Numbered from the stretch's first letter, positions 46,259 through 57,350 are shown. The stretch: DNA of 64,000 bases from Armillaria gallica (GCA_037576215.1 JBANDB010000003.1:6076001-6140000); one strand, 5' to 3'. Notes: a model not told the origin generated them from the letters alone. Numbers and translations are program-made.

Positions 46259-47031
46259 GATTGTTATTGAAATGGGCGGACATTTCCATAGCCGTACTGT
46301 ATATAGACTGAGGTCCAATCCAAGTGACAGATGAGTTCATGAAAAATCACCATCTGAGTGAATCTTACCATTGAACTCCAACAGAAATGAATACCTGAAA
46401 AAGACACGGATGAGAAACTATTGTGATTTCGACTGGATTATGTCGGATACATACACTGATGGCCATTTGTAGCTAAATGCATCGGAAACTATTAGCGAAC
46501 TTAACGGACAGCGGTAAATATAGTCGACCTGGAAGCTCCTGCCACAATCTCTGGATAAAATGATTATCACATATCCGGTCAGAAACATACCACTGAGTAG
46601 AAACGAGGGCTATCAGGTTTTCGTAGGTCGGTCCTTCATAGCTTCCAATTCGAATCAGAATAAAGTATAGTGACTGCGTGCTCAGAGCGACATGAGGGGC
46701 ATCAAGGGCCCTGTCAAACGGTCCAGTGACTACACGTCATGATTCATGAGATGAACCAACCAAAGTAATGCTACCTATCTCCCATAAGCATGATATTAAT
46801 CGAAGGAATAATTAACGTACTGTGCACTTGTAAACCCACCAGTCATTTCGGTACTTCTTGTAGTAGATGACTGCTTGAAGGTTTGTGATGCCAAATAATC
46901 TACAGTTCTCATGCCTTGTATCAAAAGAATGGAAAATATGATGAAGGAGCGCACATAGCAGCCAATGTAGCTCCAATATGGATAACGCCAAAAGTCTTCG
47001 AGAGTCTTGAATAGAATATGGGAGTGGACAT
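46259..47031 (-). CDS. DUF6534-type membrane protein, micro-exon gene, possibly truncated
   Basis: Start ATG at 47031. Exons 47031-46955, 46899-46821, 46774-46761 (14 nt), 46710-46591, 46538-46529 (10 nt), 46472-46455 (18 nt), 46394-46369 (26 nt) and 46296-46259 are all in agreeing phase. The protein reads MSTPIFYSRLSKTFGVIHIG, then ILFGITNLQAVIYYKKYRND, then VALLWALDAPHVALSTQSLY, then the joins W-SFQ-LQMAIS-VFISVGVQC. This is the DUF6534 family of mushroom seven-helix proteins; function unknown, plasma membrane likely. Exon sizes 79, 14 and 10 nt match the paralogue at 7.8-9.4 kb. Downstream of 46259 I could not find the last helices, so it may be truncated or have more unresolved exons. Confidence 0.65.
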
Positions 47032-47099
47032 CACGGCTCAGAACAAGGTGCGGAGAAACTAGGAAGTTCGGGTTTCGTATCAACTTTATACATGTACAT

Positions 47100-49500
47100 G
47101 GTGCAACTATTAGCGCCATAGACCCACCTCAGGCCACACCTTTATGATGGCAACCAGACCCTTGTAAGTGCGATGAAACCTTGCCAAAATTTGGTGCTGT
47201 TTAGGTCTGGAAGATGTAAGTATCAACGGGTATCTATCGGGGGCATTAGAAGTGGTCACTGCTTACATTTAAATTGCTTCGCAGCTTGAGTTCATCGACG
47301 CTTGATATCATGATGAAACATACATTGTACTGAAGATGACCCATTCGAAGAATACTAAGGCGGGAACGGACCACAAGACAAGTTTGATAGCATTGCCTCG
47401 AGAAGTGCTGATAGATTCATGAGTGTCTCGTCGTTTCTCTGTCAACAGCTCGATCAGTGATGTTTTGATGATTCCGCGGGCTGTTCGAACACGGTGGGGC
47501 ACCGGTAGTCAATAGTCTTCTCCAAGGAGTATCTATATGTCCATACGACTGGAGTTATGTTGAAGTAGCACTTGTGACTTTCAATGAGTGTGGGACGCAA
47601 GAGAGTTATACCAGGAGGATGCTTGTGGGGTCGAATAATCTACATATGTAAGTTAGAAGGTCCATATCTACGATGGAAAGATCATACCCGTCCATTTCCG
47701 AAGGCGCCTCTGCGATGGTCCTTGCGATCAAATAAGACGGAAGTAGTTCACACTTTGGCTCAGTCGAGATGAACAGGGATTACAAAGGCATCAGCCAAGA
47801 AGAGATATGGGAAGATAGTCCACGTATTACTTTTCCTACGTAACTATCAGGTTACAGCAGTGCGAGGGATTCAACACAGCTTGTACGTCTAGGGCTTCGC
47901 GTATTGCCACAAACCCTCTGATTGTCTGGATATACGTCAGAATCACAGCAATTGTGATAATACCGTAAGATGCATCCTATACTCAATATGACCATCTACG
48001 TTGTCGACGCCGCACTGCAACCGGACAATCTATAAGGTCCAATTTATGAAGACACCCACTCGTGATCGACCATGATGCGTGAGGAATGGACTGGCCAACT
48101 AAAAGAAAGAAAAAGATGGTGATAGTGGCGGTTCCTCCAATGGGATTGGTTTGTACGGAGAAGATGACTTGAATGCTGGAGTTGACCTACGAGTCGCCTA
48201 TATCATCGAGGAAAGCTTGTCAGTCTTCCAGCCGTAGCTCAGTGTCTGGGAGACATCGTCGCTGAGGGCTATGGCATCGCCAGTCAGGTTGACCGGGCAT
48301 AGTTCGGTGTCGATGGAATGTATCTTGTTTCAGGTCCCCTCGTCGTCTAAATGCGACAGTGCGATTCTTCTTGGCTTGAGAGGGTCGCTAAGTGTTTATT
48401 TAGCAGGATCAACAAGTGCTTATCCATCCAACGGCACTGCATGCTCGCTTCAGTTCCAGTGAATACCATACCTCTTGGCGACCACATATCAAGCTTGAAT
48501 GTGTTTGTCCATACGATGCGTAGCCTGGCTAGTGCATAAAACCATTGATATACTGTCTGCAAATTGAGTAACCAGGATCGTGGATTGAAGAGATACTCAC
48601 CTGGCGGAGCAGAAGGATATCGGGTACAGATAGATCACGACATCGTCAGGAAAGAGCGTGTTTGTGGACGTTCATCATCAATAAAGTTCATGAACGTTGA
48701 AGGGTAACGTCGTTACGGGCCGATTCAGCCGGCGACTAAACGGGATGGGTTCCCACGGCATTCCCCCGTTTCGATTCGTGCCGATTTCTTGAATTTGGGT
48801 TGAATCGTCAAATGCCAAAGCAATGAACGGGTATTTCAACATCATAGGAATGACAAACCTGCGGTTTCCCCTCCTCGCAGGCTGCAGCTCTCCTTGAGGC
48901 TTGAAACGACAAAACAATCTTGGGCGAATAATAGGTCCGAGGTTAAGGGAATATGTGTACCTATCATCACATTTACGCAGGGGGATCGAACAGCGCATCA
49001 GGATGATGTGATTATTACTGTGAACGCTGTTAAACGGAATGGCCAAGATTCGGTGGCCCAAACATGAATCATGACGATCAAAATGAAGACCACAAAGTAC
49101 GGCAAACGGCAAACAGCACCAGAATAAACAGCAACTTTGCTGAAACAATTGAAGTAAAGTATCTGCAGTAGAATGTAAGGAATTCACATAGCCCGACCTT
49201 CGTGATAATCTGGCGGTAGATCATCATTCCGTCCGCCCGGCTGCAGTCGTTCACTGGCAACCTCGGCAGCTCATCCATAGGCATATCATCTCTTCTTCCA
49301 GTGTACAGGGGATTTGGCGGACTTGCTCCAACCCCGAGTGAAGCCCTAGATTCAATCCGCACATCCATTCTTCTCCCCGCCACATTTTGCTCCAACTCCG
49401 GGAGGACTCCCATCTACTCGTAGCCACAGGGTATCTAGCTTGGTTCGTCTTCGGATGCTGTCTTGATATCTGCGGAGACATTTTAGTGAATTGTCAATAA
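47100..49500 (-). other. Unresolved minus-strand coding debris
   Basis: Several minus-strand stretches look coding but do not join. Near 47.83-47.96 kb a frame reads GIITIAVILTYIQTIRGFVA, a likely membrane helix. Near 48.24-48.35 kb: SIDTELCPVNLTGDAIALSD. Near 48.5-48.7 kb: PDDVVIYLYPISFCSAR before a donor, and TFKLDMWSPR. At 49413-49078: LPRLPVNDCSRADGMMIYRQ. At 49187-48678: RRGNRRFVIPMMLKYPFIAL. Probably one or two decayed intron-rich genes. I do not recognise the families. Confidence 0.3.
48240..48520 (-). repeat. Paralogous segment 1 (LCPVNLT block)
   Basis: This segment and 50030-50290 share order and sequence: gactgggca / gaccgggca, gtcg-gtcaaa-gag-gatt / gtgtcgatggaatg, and gcttacccatccaacg-cactgc-t-ctcgcttcag. 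On the minus strand both encode a variant of LCPVNLT…D-ALS-D. A duplicated, now decayed, gene fragment. Confidence 0.4.
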
Positions 49501-50029
49501 GAATAGGAATAAGCGAACGATAAAACCACAACGTCATGAAGGATTAATGTGGTTCCTGCTTTCAGTTTATTCTATGGTGTCGCTGACTGCAGAAAGTAGC
49601 CGCCCTCAAGGAAGATGTTATTGAAAGACACAGGGAGTTGTGATGAAAGCGCGATCGTCTCCGCGAGGAAGGGGTTCCGAGAAACCAAGCTCAAGCTTAA
49701 GGTTCCAGGCTCATGCATCATGTGCCAGGTATGGACTGGTTGACCGCAAGAAAGAAACACGCTACCATGAATTTCGGAAGGTTTCGAATTCCGTCCGTAC
49801 GTCACGAAGTGCAGAAATTATGAGCTACAGCTCGAAAACAGTAACATTTTCAAACGACAACCCGAGGGTGATTCTCCGGAGTTCTTTGTCGTAATTGAAA
49901 GCAGTCATAGAGCAATTTTTTTGAATACACTTCGCGAACACTGGCTTGTGCTATGAGGGTGAGCGGCCCGGGGAAGACAGCTGCAATGGGTACTGCGCAG
50001 CCATCCTTCCTGGTGGGAGGCCATGGCAC

Positions 50030-50290
50030 GGTCGGCGCTGAGAGCTGTGTCATCGATAGTGAGGTTGACTGGGCAGAGGTCGCTGTCAAAGGAGTGATTT
50101 CTATGCAGGGTTCCAAAGTCGTGTAAATGGAGGGGTGCGATTCTCTTGTGACCTCCATAAGTCAGCCATTGTTCACCAGAATGACAAATGCTTACCCATC
50201 CAACGACACTGCTATACTCGCTTCAGACTCCGGTTCCGTGTACAGTTTCACTCCAGTGAATAACGCGACTGTTGGCGACCACTCCGAGCA
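50030..50290 (-). repeat. Paralogous segment 2 (LCPVNLT block)
   Basis: Partner of 48240-48520. The minus-strand reading SFDSDLCPVNLTIDDTALSA parallels SIDTELCPVNLTGDAIALSD. Surrounding frames are broken. Lies 0.5 kb before the decayed HGD remnant. Confidence 0.4.
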
Positions 50291-50749
50291 CTTGGTCGCA
50301 CACGCGACACCTCAGATCGTCAGCACCGACCAGATTCCCTTAGATGCTGTCAACGGCCACCTGTGTTGTTAGCCTGCTATGAACTTGATTCGGATACAGG
50401 CGCCAGTGAGGCTCGTCTCAGTCACTGGCGTCAGAGGAGAGTCGGTAAGCTTGATGCATGTGATGCCCGAGATTCCTATCGTCGAAGAGACAAGAGTAGT
50501 CATTAGATGATATCGAGTTTGAATACGTTTGTCCGCTACTGGCATAGGATGAGCGTGGAACAGTCCGCATGTCCGGGATCTCGATAGGAGACAACCAGTG
50601 GGGAAACTCTCACCTGGCGCGCCAAAAGAACATCCCCAGTGACTGTTCGTGGTCGTCTGGGAGCAACATCGTTACGGGCCGATTTTGCCGATGACTAAGC
50701 GTCATCTAGTTCTGATTCAATTTTTCTTCTTCTGAATCTTCTTGAAACA

Positions 50750-50910
50750 GTGCACTTCCTGGCTATTCCTGGCACTAATCTATTGCTCGCCTTGATGAGA
50801 CCAAAGCGGGCCTTAAAGCCGCCGGAATTGAAGAAGAAATCCGACTAAGGGAGATGTATAGCTTATTAGACGGTATTCTATATCCTGGATCCAGTGAGTC
50901 TAGAAGAAAC
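50750..50910 (+). pseudogene. HGD last-exon remnant (fifth copy)
   Basis: cacttcctggctattc…tattgctcgccttgatgagaccaaagcgggccttaaagccgccgg…aattgaagaagaaatccgactaagggagatgtatagctta matches the last intron, last exon, stop and 3' region of HGD copies 2 and 4 (compare 41615-41720 and 53395-53480), with small deletions. No other HGD exon precedes it, so it is the tail of a lost copy. The following 0.5 kb (50.9-51.39) matches the spacer between copies 2 and 3. Confidence 0.7.
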
Positions 50911-51346
50911 GTGCCGACCAGGATTCATTGATGTACAACCAATATTAGATCTTCTTTGCTGGAACATATTCTTGATAATGGGCCTTCACTTTGCTAACGA
51001 GGACTAGGTGATTAGTGAATATTAATCTGCGCATATGCCCACCTTTCGATCATCGCACCTGTTATGAACACTGGATCTATTAGCGTGGCTGACTTACGCC
51101 TATGAAAGTACAGGTGATTTCTACACATCTTTCCCACAGAGCTGGTCCCGAGGTTCAATTTGATGACAAAGAACGTTCTGAATAGATGGCGAAGTGCGTT
51201 TACCCTCGATGCTGACGAGGTTGTACTGACGAGATACGTAGTATGACCACTGGAATAGTCCCAAGACTCAATTCCATTACCAAGAAAGTGGCTATAGGTT
51301 ACGGCTGACGAGGTTCACCTAAGGCAGGGTCGAGGTCGATGAAGGG

Positions 51347-51355
51347 AATAAAAGG
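51347..51355 (+). promoter_or_regulatory. TATA-like element of HGD copy 4
   Basis: aataaaagg, 43 nt before the ATG at 51390, in the same promoter block as copies 2 and 3. Confidence 0.5.
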
Positions 51356-51389
51356 CCGTCCCGGCGCCAACGATTCTCACTGAAAGAAA

Positions 51390-53478
51390 ATGCAATCCCA
51401 CACATACAGTGCATCAGCGAGCTTCGTCTCTTCACCATCCGGGGACCCATATAAGTATCAGGTAGGCTTTGGGAATCGTTTTGCCAGTGAGGCTATGTGA
51501 GTTATTCATTGTACGCTTTTGCTCTTGAGTTGAATTAATGACGAGTCCTTAGACCAGGTACCCTTCCTCAAGGGCAGAACCACCCTCAGAAGAATAAGTA
51601 TGGATTGTACATGGAAGGGGTATGTGCGACGCGAGAATGTTTGGCATTTATGCTCACGTCACGTCGTAGATAACGGGCTCCCCATTCATCGCACCCCGAC
51701 CCCAGAATCTCCATGCGTGCGTTCGCTCTATGTTCCATAGCACCGCGTTAACGCTGACCCCATTGTGCGCAGGTTACTGTATCGCATTCGGCCTTCGTTG
51801 GATCACAAGAAATTCGTCAGGCTGCCTGACAACCCAGATGTGTGTACCCATCCTGATAGCTGAACTGAAGACTGATGGATGACTTTCAAGATGGAGTCCA
51901 ACTTCCTCCCAATCAATCCGAAGGTGCATATCAGTCCCACGCAGTTAAATTGGGGTCCCCCTCCCCTCCCCTCGTCCTCGGATAAAGTGGACTTTATCGC
52001 GGGCCTGAAGACGATTGGAGGGAATGGCGAGCCCACGGCCAGAGAAGGTTTAGCGTTGCATTTATACGTGGCGAATGCGGATATGAAGAGTAAAGCGTTT
52101 TGTAACAGCGATGGGGACATGCTGGTGGTCCCACAGCAAGGGAGGTTAGATGTACAGACAGAGTTCGGGCGGTAAGTGATTTTGTCTACCAAAGTCGACG
52201 TTCATCGGGGCCTAAATATTCTTGATAGAATGATGGTGCGACCAGGGGAGCTGATGGTTATCCAAAAGGGTATGAAGTTCAAGGTGTCGTTACCCGATGG
52301 ACCGTCCAGAGGATGTGAGTGACGGGTAACCGTTAAGAGCGTGTCGTTACTGAAATTCGCACGCAGATGTACAGGAAATATTCGGATCCCACTTCGAGCT
52401 TCCAGATCTCGGGCCCATCGGTGGACATGGAATGGCCAATCCGAGGGATTTCGAAGTACCTTTGGCGAGTTTCGAGATTGACGAAACGCGCTGGGAAGGT
52501 AAGTTATGCCGTAGCTCCGCAGTTTTCTTGTACTGACGTCTTTCGAGTTGTTTACAAGTGAGTTGTTCAATGACATAGGTTTACCCATAACCGACAAACT
52601 GGCAGGATCGGAGGACAACTTTTCTCGGCTGCGCAAGATCACACGCCTTTTGACGTGGTAGCATGGCAAGGGAAGTGAGTAACATTAGGTTTCTGGTTTC
52701 GGCCACTCGGATTTATCTGTGACCTTAGCTATGTCCCGTACAAATACGCGATGGAGAAGTTCATCTTTGTTGGGAGCCTGTCCAGGGACCATCTCGATCC
52801 TTCGGTTTTCACAGTCCTGACAGCCAAGTCCAAAGCTACTGGTATTCCGCTTGTCGAGGTCCTTACCGTCTCTGAGAGGTGGGATGTTGCGACTGACACT
52901 TTCCGGCCACCAGTATGAATTCCCATCGTGCATCTCCGCCTCGCTCACTGACGCCTTATAGTATTATCATCGGAACAACGCCACTGAAATTGCGGCTTTG
53001 ATATATGGTGAATTTGGTGATCGATTTACGCCTGGAGGTCTCACCCTACAGACGGTATTCTGCCCTCACGGACGTGAGTTGATCATCTACACTGTGGAGA
53101 AGTCATAATGAACCTTCGTCTTCTAGCGCCTCCTGAAGTGCACAAGGCTGCGACGGCGGCGGAGCTCCAACCGGAGCGAGCAACAAAAGACGCAATGCGT
53201 GAGTACACACGCAGACACAGTGACGGTCGCAATACTCACCATGCCATAGTCATTGTGCTTGAGACTCCGATGGTATTGTCGATGACCGATTACGCCATGA
53301 ATCCGGCTGGGACGGTTACTGGTCCGTCCTTGCCCTTCCTGGCTATTCATGACACTCATTTAAGCTTTTAGAATCCGAACCGCTATCTTTCTCGCCCGAC
53401 TTTATTGCTCATCTCGATGAGATCAATGCGGACCTTAAAGCCGCTGGAAAAGATGAATTGAAGAAGAAATCTGGCTAA
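51390..53478 (+). CDS. Homogentisate 1,2-dioxygenase-like, copy 4
   Basis: Exons 51390-51496, 51553-51619, 51670-51716, 51773-51839, 51891-52171, 52229-52314, 52367-52498, 52548-52557 (10 nt), 52606-52674, 52729-52912, 52962-53073, 53127-53198, 53250-53321, 53372-53478: 470 codons, all in phase. Seen: [89 protein letters not shown]. Predicted ligands are H353, E359 and H386 ([14 protein letters not shown]), with H310 in DHLDPS at the family's catalytic-base position. The normally invariant-looking WHGN is WQGN (Q287). Likely active on homogentisate or a relative. The C-terminus ends KDELKKKSG. Confidence 0.88.
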
Positions 53479-53552
53479 GGACATGTATACCAACGTGTTC
53501 GGCTACTATGGGAGTGGTGTTGCAATTGCTTTATGTCACTTGGAAGCCTTCA

Positions 53553-53755
53553 GTTCGCGTAATGTCTAACCCAACGCAAGAAATGACAATGCCTTTTGTT
53601 TCGAGGAACCCTTGGGAGTTCAACGGCCTGACGAGACCACCATTTGTCTAATGCCTCGCGATACGCTGGGTGATCATCATCATCTTTTGCCAAGCCTTCT
53701 TGAAATGTCTTCTGAAAGTCTTTCCCCTTTTCATTCAGACGGTCGTTGCAGGATC
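53553..53755 (-). CDS. Possible terminal exon, unknown protein
   Basis: A minus-strand frame without a start codon reads NDRLNEKGKDFQKTFQEGLA, then a KDDDDHPAYREALDKW segment and a basic tail to the stop near 53551. Composition is strongly coding-like. An acceptor-like tag precedes it, but no upstream exon could be joined. Family not recognised. Confidence 0.3.
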
Positions 53756-53859
53756 TATGTCAGTGTGTATGGTTCCTGCTACGCAATAAGTAAGTAAGTC
53801 TCGTATTCCTCCGTGACAGGTTGTTGGTTCTGCGTCATTAATCTAGGAGCGATGTTTAG

Positions 53860-53966
53860 CCGGCTTCTACCTTGGTACGCGCACCAACAACTCTGTTTTC
53901 GTCGTTGACCGGACTGGTCACTTTCCCGGAGCTGACTTATTATTTCGCCCTGGCCCCATCCTGCAG
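53860..53966 (+). CDS. Possible internal exon, unknown protein
   Basis: Between a good acceptor (gtttag) and a good donor (CTGCAG|gtccgt) this reads GFYLGTRTNNSVFVVDRTGH followed by FPGADLLFRPGPILQ. An upstream segment (…RIYVSVYGSCYAIS) may be another exon. No complete gene could be built and the family is unknown. Confidence 0.3.
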
Positions 53967-53999
53967 GTCCGTGTTCATAATCCCTTTATCCCCTGCTTG

Positions 54000-54780
54000 C
54001 GCCGTTGTCCCTGGCCTTGCTTCCTTTGTGATATGTATTGAGTCCGTAGTCGAACCTCAGCCGACGTCGCCTTGGCGAGAGTCGGCGCTTCATCATGGGC
54101 GCATTATTGCATTTATTTTCTGTAGAACACAGGCACTATAATGCACTGATAAAGACTAGTTCTTTTTGTGGGACGCCAGCCCTTTTCCGAAGCCTCATGC
54201 CATGTCATCGGAAATTAAGCAGCCTGAGCACGTTGCACAATTACATGTGCATTTTGACCGCTCTAGTAGTACTTTCTAAAAATTCATCATGTCGTGCACT
54301 TAAGAATTCAGTATTCAGCTCCGCGAATAAGGCTAATAATAGAAATAACGATTTTTGAGGGATGGGAATGGCACGAGGCGTTAACATGAATTATTTTGTC
54401 TAATTTTGGGGTTATTGTGTCTCAAGAAGGAAGGACTAGATTCTCACGCCATAAATCCCACATAATCACGCCCTCAGCGACTACCTTCAAACAACCTCTC
54501 CCTATTTCCCAGCAGATTCTCTGTGTCTATTTGACGGACGGCAGAGAGCTGTATTCATTTATCTACATTTTATCTCCGGTATTGGTGCGCCTCGGGACGA
54601 ATAAGTAAGCCATCAGTTTCCAGCAGTTTTTCAATCAATTTTACCTCCTATTTCCCTATTTTCCTCGGCTGTTCTTGAGGATATCTTAATGATTTACTTT
54701 CGAGATTTACCTCGGAATATATTCGTTCCCATCTATACGTCCTGGTTACCACGCATGCTCACCATGAGATCGCAGGCAGT
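54000..54780. other. Intergenic DNA before the AT-hook gene
   Basis: AT-rich, with no supported gene. Contains pyrimidine-rich DNA at about 54610-54720 shortly before the ATG at 54786, typical of fungal promoters. Confidence 0.4.
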
Positions 54781-54785
54781 AGTCG

Positions 54786-56602
54786 ATGGATTCGGTGGCA
54801 GGCTCTTCTGGTCACCAGCAGGTCATCTTTCAGAACGAGAACATCACCGCGGCGGCGGCAGAAAACCAAGGGCAAGGAGGAGCGTCGGCGCCTGTGCAGG
54901 AGAAGCGTAGGCCCGGACGTCCAAAGGGTAGTGGCAAGAAGTATCCGGACGGCGCTCCTCCAAAGATCAAGCGTCCTGTAGGACGGCCTCGTAAAGACGG
55001 CTTTCCGGCGGGCTCAGTGAATCCACCACGGCCGTCTCGCAAGCCTACACAGAATGATTCTGCGGTCCTGGCGCTCATTGCCAGCGGGGTGCGTACGGTG
55101 CTCTGTTTTTGTATGCACGGACCTTGACTGTGTTTCTTAGAACCCTTACTTGGATGTAAAACGACCCATGTTCCCAAGTCTTCAAGATCCAAACTTTGAT
55201 GGCGAAGATTGGATGGAGCTTTCTCGCACCAAACCCGGCGTGTTCATCAACACTCTTATCGGATTTCTCGCTGAGCCGAACCCCGTCTCGCCAGCCGGTA
55301 CTGTGGAGGATGCGTTCAAGACGCACCTGGGTTCCCTTGTATCTCCGAGGAACCAGAGCCAGAGCTTGCCTTCCTTGTATTCGGTGCTGAGGACCTTCTG
55401 GCTCCCCATGTCCCCCACGTACTTTTGTTTGACTGGTGCTAATACCAGTCGGCCCCTGCTGGAGTTCAGATTCTTGTACTGGGATCCGCAGCCCCTCGTA
55501 TTTAACGGGATATCCTGTCCCAGTTGTACAACTCCACTCATCAATAAGGGCCGTATCACTTCTGGTCCGGTTAAGATATACGACTTGGAGCGACCGTTCT
55601 TCGTCATCGGGTGCGAATATGTTTGTAATAGCCCGGCTTGCATGTCGGCTTGCCCTGAAGGCCGGAAATTTGCCAGCACCGATCCCGCCATCTTTCGGTC
55701 CCTCCCCAATACTCTGGCGGAAGAGTTCCCGGCTCGGTTGCGACAGTTCGAGGGCGATTTGGGAAGCGGTCCCGAGGTGTGGAATTGGCAAGCCATAGGC
55801 GTGTCCAAGGCACTCTGGAATATGGTCCAGGGATCTTTACGATCTGGTGTCAGGAAAGAAGTTATTATGCAGATCATCTCTTCTATTCAGCACGGTGTTG
55901 CGGAACCAACGGCTCTTGTGGCAGAGGAGGAGGAAGAGGAGGAACCTCAAGAACAAAATCAGATGATTGAAGACACTGTGCAGCACCCGCCGATGGCACA
56001 GGGGGTGAGTGCCTTACCCTAGTTTTCATGCCAATCTTAGAGATGATGATGGACGCTAGACCCCTGCGGAATACGCTGAGGCCTGGAAAGCTCATGCAGG
56101 GCACTCTGCCTCTGCTGAACCCGATACGCCTTCAGTAGCAGGTTCATCAGCGGGCCCAGGACAAGCTTATATGTATCCTCAACCTCAACCTCAACCACAG
56201 CCCCAGCCCCAAGGAGGACATTTCTCCTCTGCCTTCCGCGTACCGCCATATTTCGCACCCAGCGCGAAAGTAGGTCAATCTTCATCCTCCGCGGTTGCGA
56301 ACTCTGTCACTACTACTGGCCCCAGTAATCCGAATCCAATATCGCCGCCGCCGCCGTTGGGGAATGAACCGCCCAATCCCCCAGCCAAGCGAGCGTATCC
56401 TTTCTTGGACGAAGAATCAGGCTCCGTTGACGGTCCACGGAAACGGAACCCGAGACACTGTTCAAAATGCGGTTCGGCGGATTGTAAAGGCAAAGGCGGC
56501 AGATCCTTTTGTATGAATGCGTGCAGAGACTGCGGAAAGGTTGATTGTTATGGAAGAACGAATCGGCGGAATGTGTGCGCAAACAGAGGGTGGGGTACGT
56601 GA
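54786..56602 (+). CDS. AT-hook, DUF6729-like, Cys-rich protein
   Basis: Three exons (54786-55088, 55141-56004, 56060-56602) give 569 codons. Two AT-hook motifs lie near residues 41-50 (RRPGRPKGSG) and 62-71 (KRPVGRPRKD), so minor-groove DNA binding is expected. The central part (DVKRPMFPSLQDPNFDGEDW … FRFLYWDPQPLVFNGISCPS … VCNSPACMSACPEG … WNWQAIGVSKALWNMV) resembles the DUF6729 domain of mushroom proteins, which are often many-copy and linked to mobile DNA; I recall this only from general knowledge. An acidic run (EEEEEEEP), a PQ repeat (QPQPQPQPQPQ) and a C-terminal cysteine cluster (CSKCGSADCKGKGGRSFCMN … CRDCGK) follow. The long minus-strand frames at 55075-55877 are shadows. Confidence 0.7.
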
Positions 56603-57075
56603 TTTAAAATATGTTTCTTTTTGAGATTATTTTTCTAGGTGTACTATGTAGGGAGATGTAGGGACGTTAAATATTGTACGAGTATACTATAGTTACGCCT
56701 TAATTAATTGGAAATCCAATATCTGCAAGGCGGTGCAACAGTCTGACGTCACCTTTGTTGTTCTCTTATCACTTTCCACATTGTTCGATTATTTACAAAG
56801 TAAAAAAAACCTCATGGTAACTAGCTGAATCGGGTCAGGCAAAATTCGGCGAAAATAGGTGGATAACATATTGCACGTGAACTCCGTCGTTCCACAGCAG
56901 AGGCCAGTGCATCTTAGCTGGTCTAGGCAAAAAACGAAACCTTTCTCGGTCTTGAAAAGGCTGACAGTAAAACGGTATGAAAAATTTCTCCCTCTATGGA
57001 ACAACGGGCTTACAGTACCTTCTCGATTACAGTGCCAACACGAGGGAGTAAAAACTGAAGCTGAAATCGTAACCT

Positions 57076-57350
57076 TTAAGTAAGGTCCCGTTGTGGGTTA
57101 TCAATCACCAGCCTCAGCAGTGTTCCTTTGGGACTACGAACCGGTTTTAACCTCTCTTCAATACGATGAAACACGATGGCCTCTTCATCCACATCCCAAC
57201 TGGCCACGGCTCTGTCAAGAACGTGCGCTAACGGCCGTAGATTCCATTCAATAAATTTCAGAGATCTCGCTATGGCACAGTCAGATTCCTTGATGGAAGC
57301 GCGGCATCCTCTCTTTTGAACCTTCACGAGCTCTTCTACGACAGACGTTA
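57076..57350 (-). CDS. Possible exon of unknown protein
   Basis: Minus-strand frame with strong coding character: EVTSVVEELVKVQKRGCRAS, KESDCAIARSLKFIEWNLRP, VASWDVDEEAIVFHRIEERL, ending NPQRDLT and stop. No in-frame ATG at its beginning, so it would need an upstream exon; none found. Family not recognised. Confidence 0.3.

Noticed and set aside
55075..55877. Long minus-strand frames (238 and 231 codons)
   Set aside because: They lie antisense to the AT-hook/DUF6729-like gene, whose exons are motif-rich and correctly spliced. Shadows.
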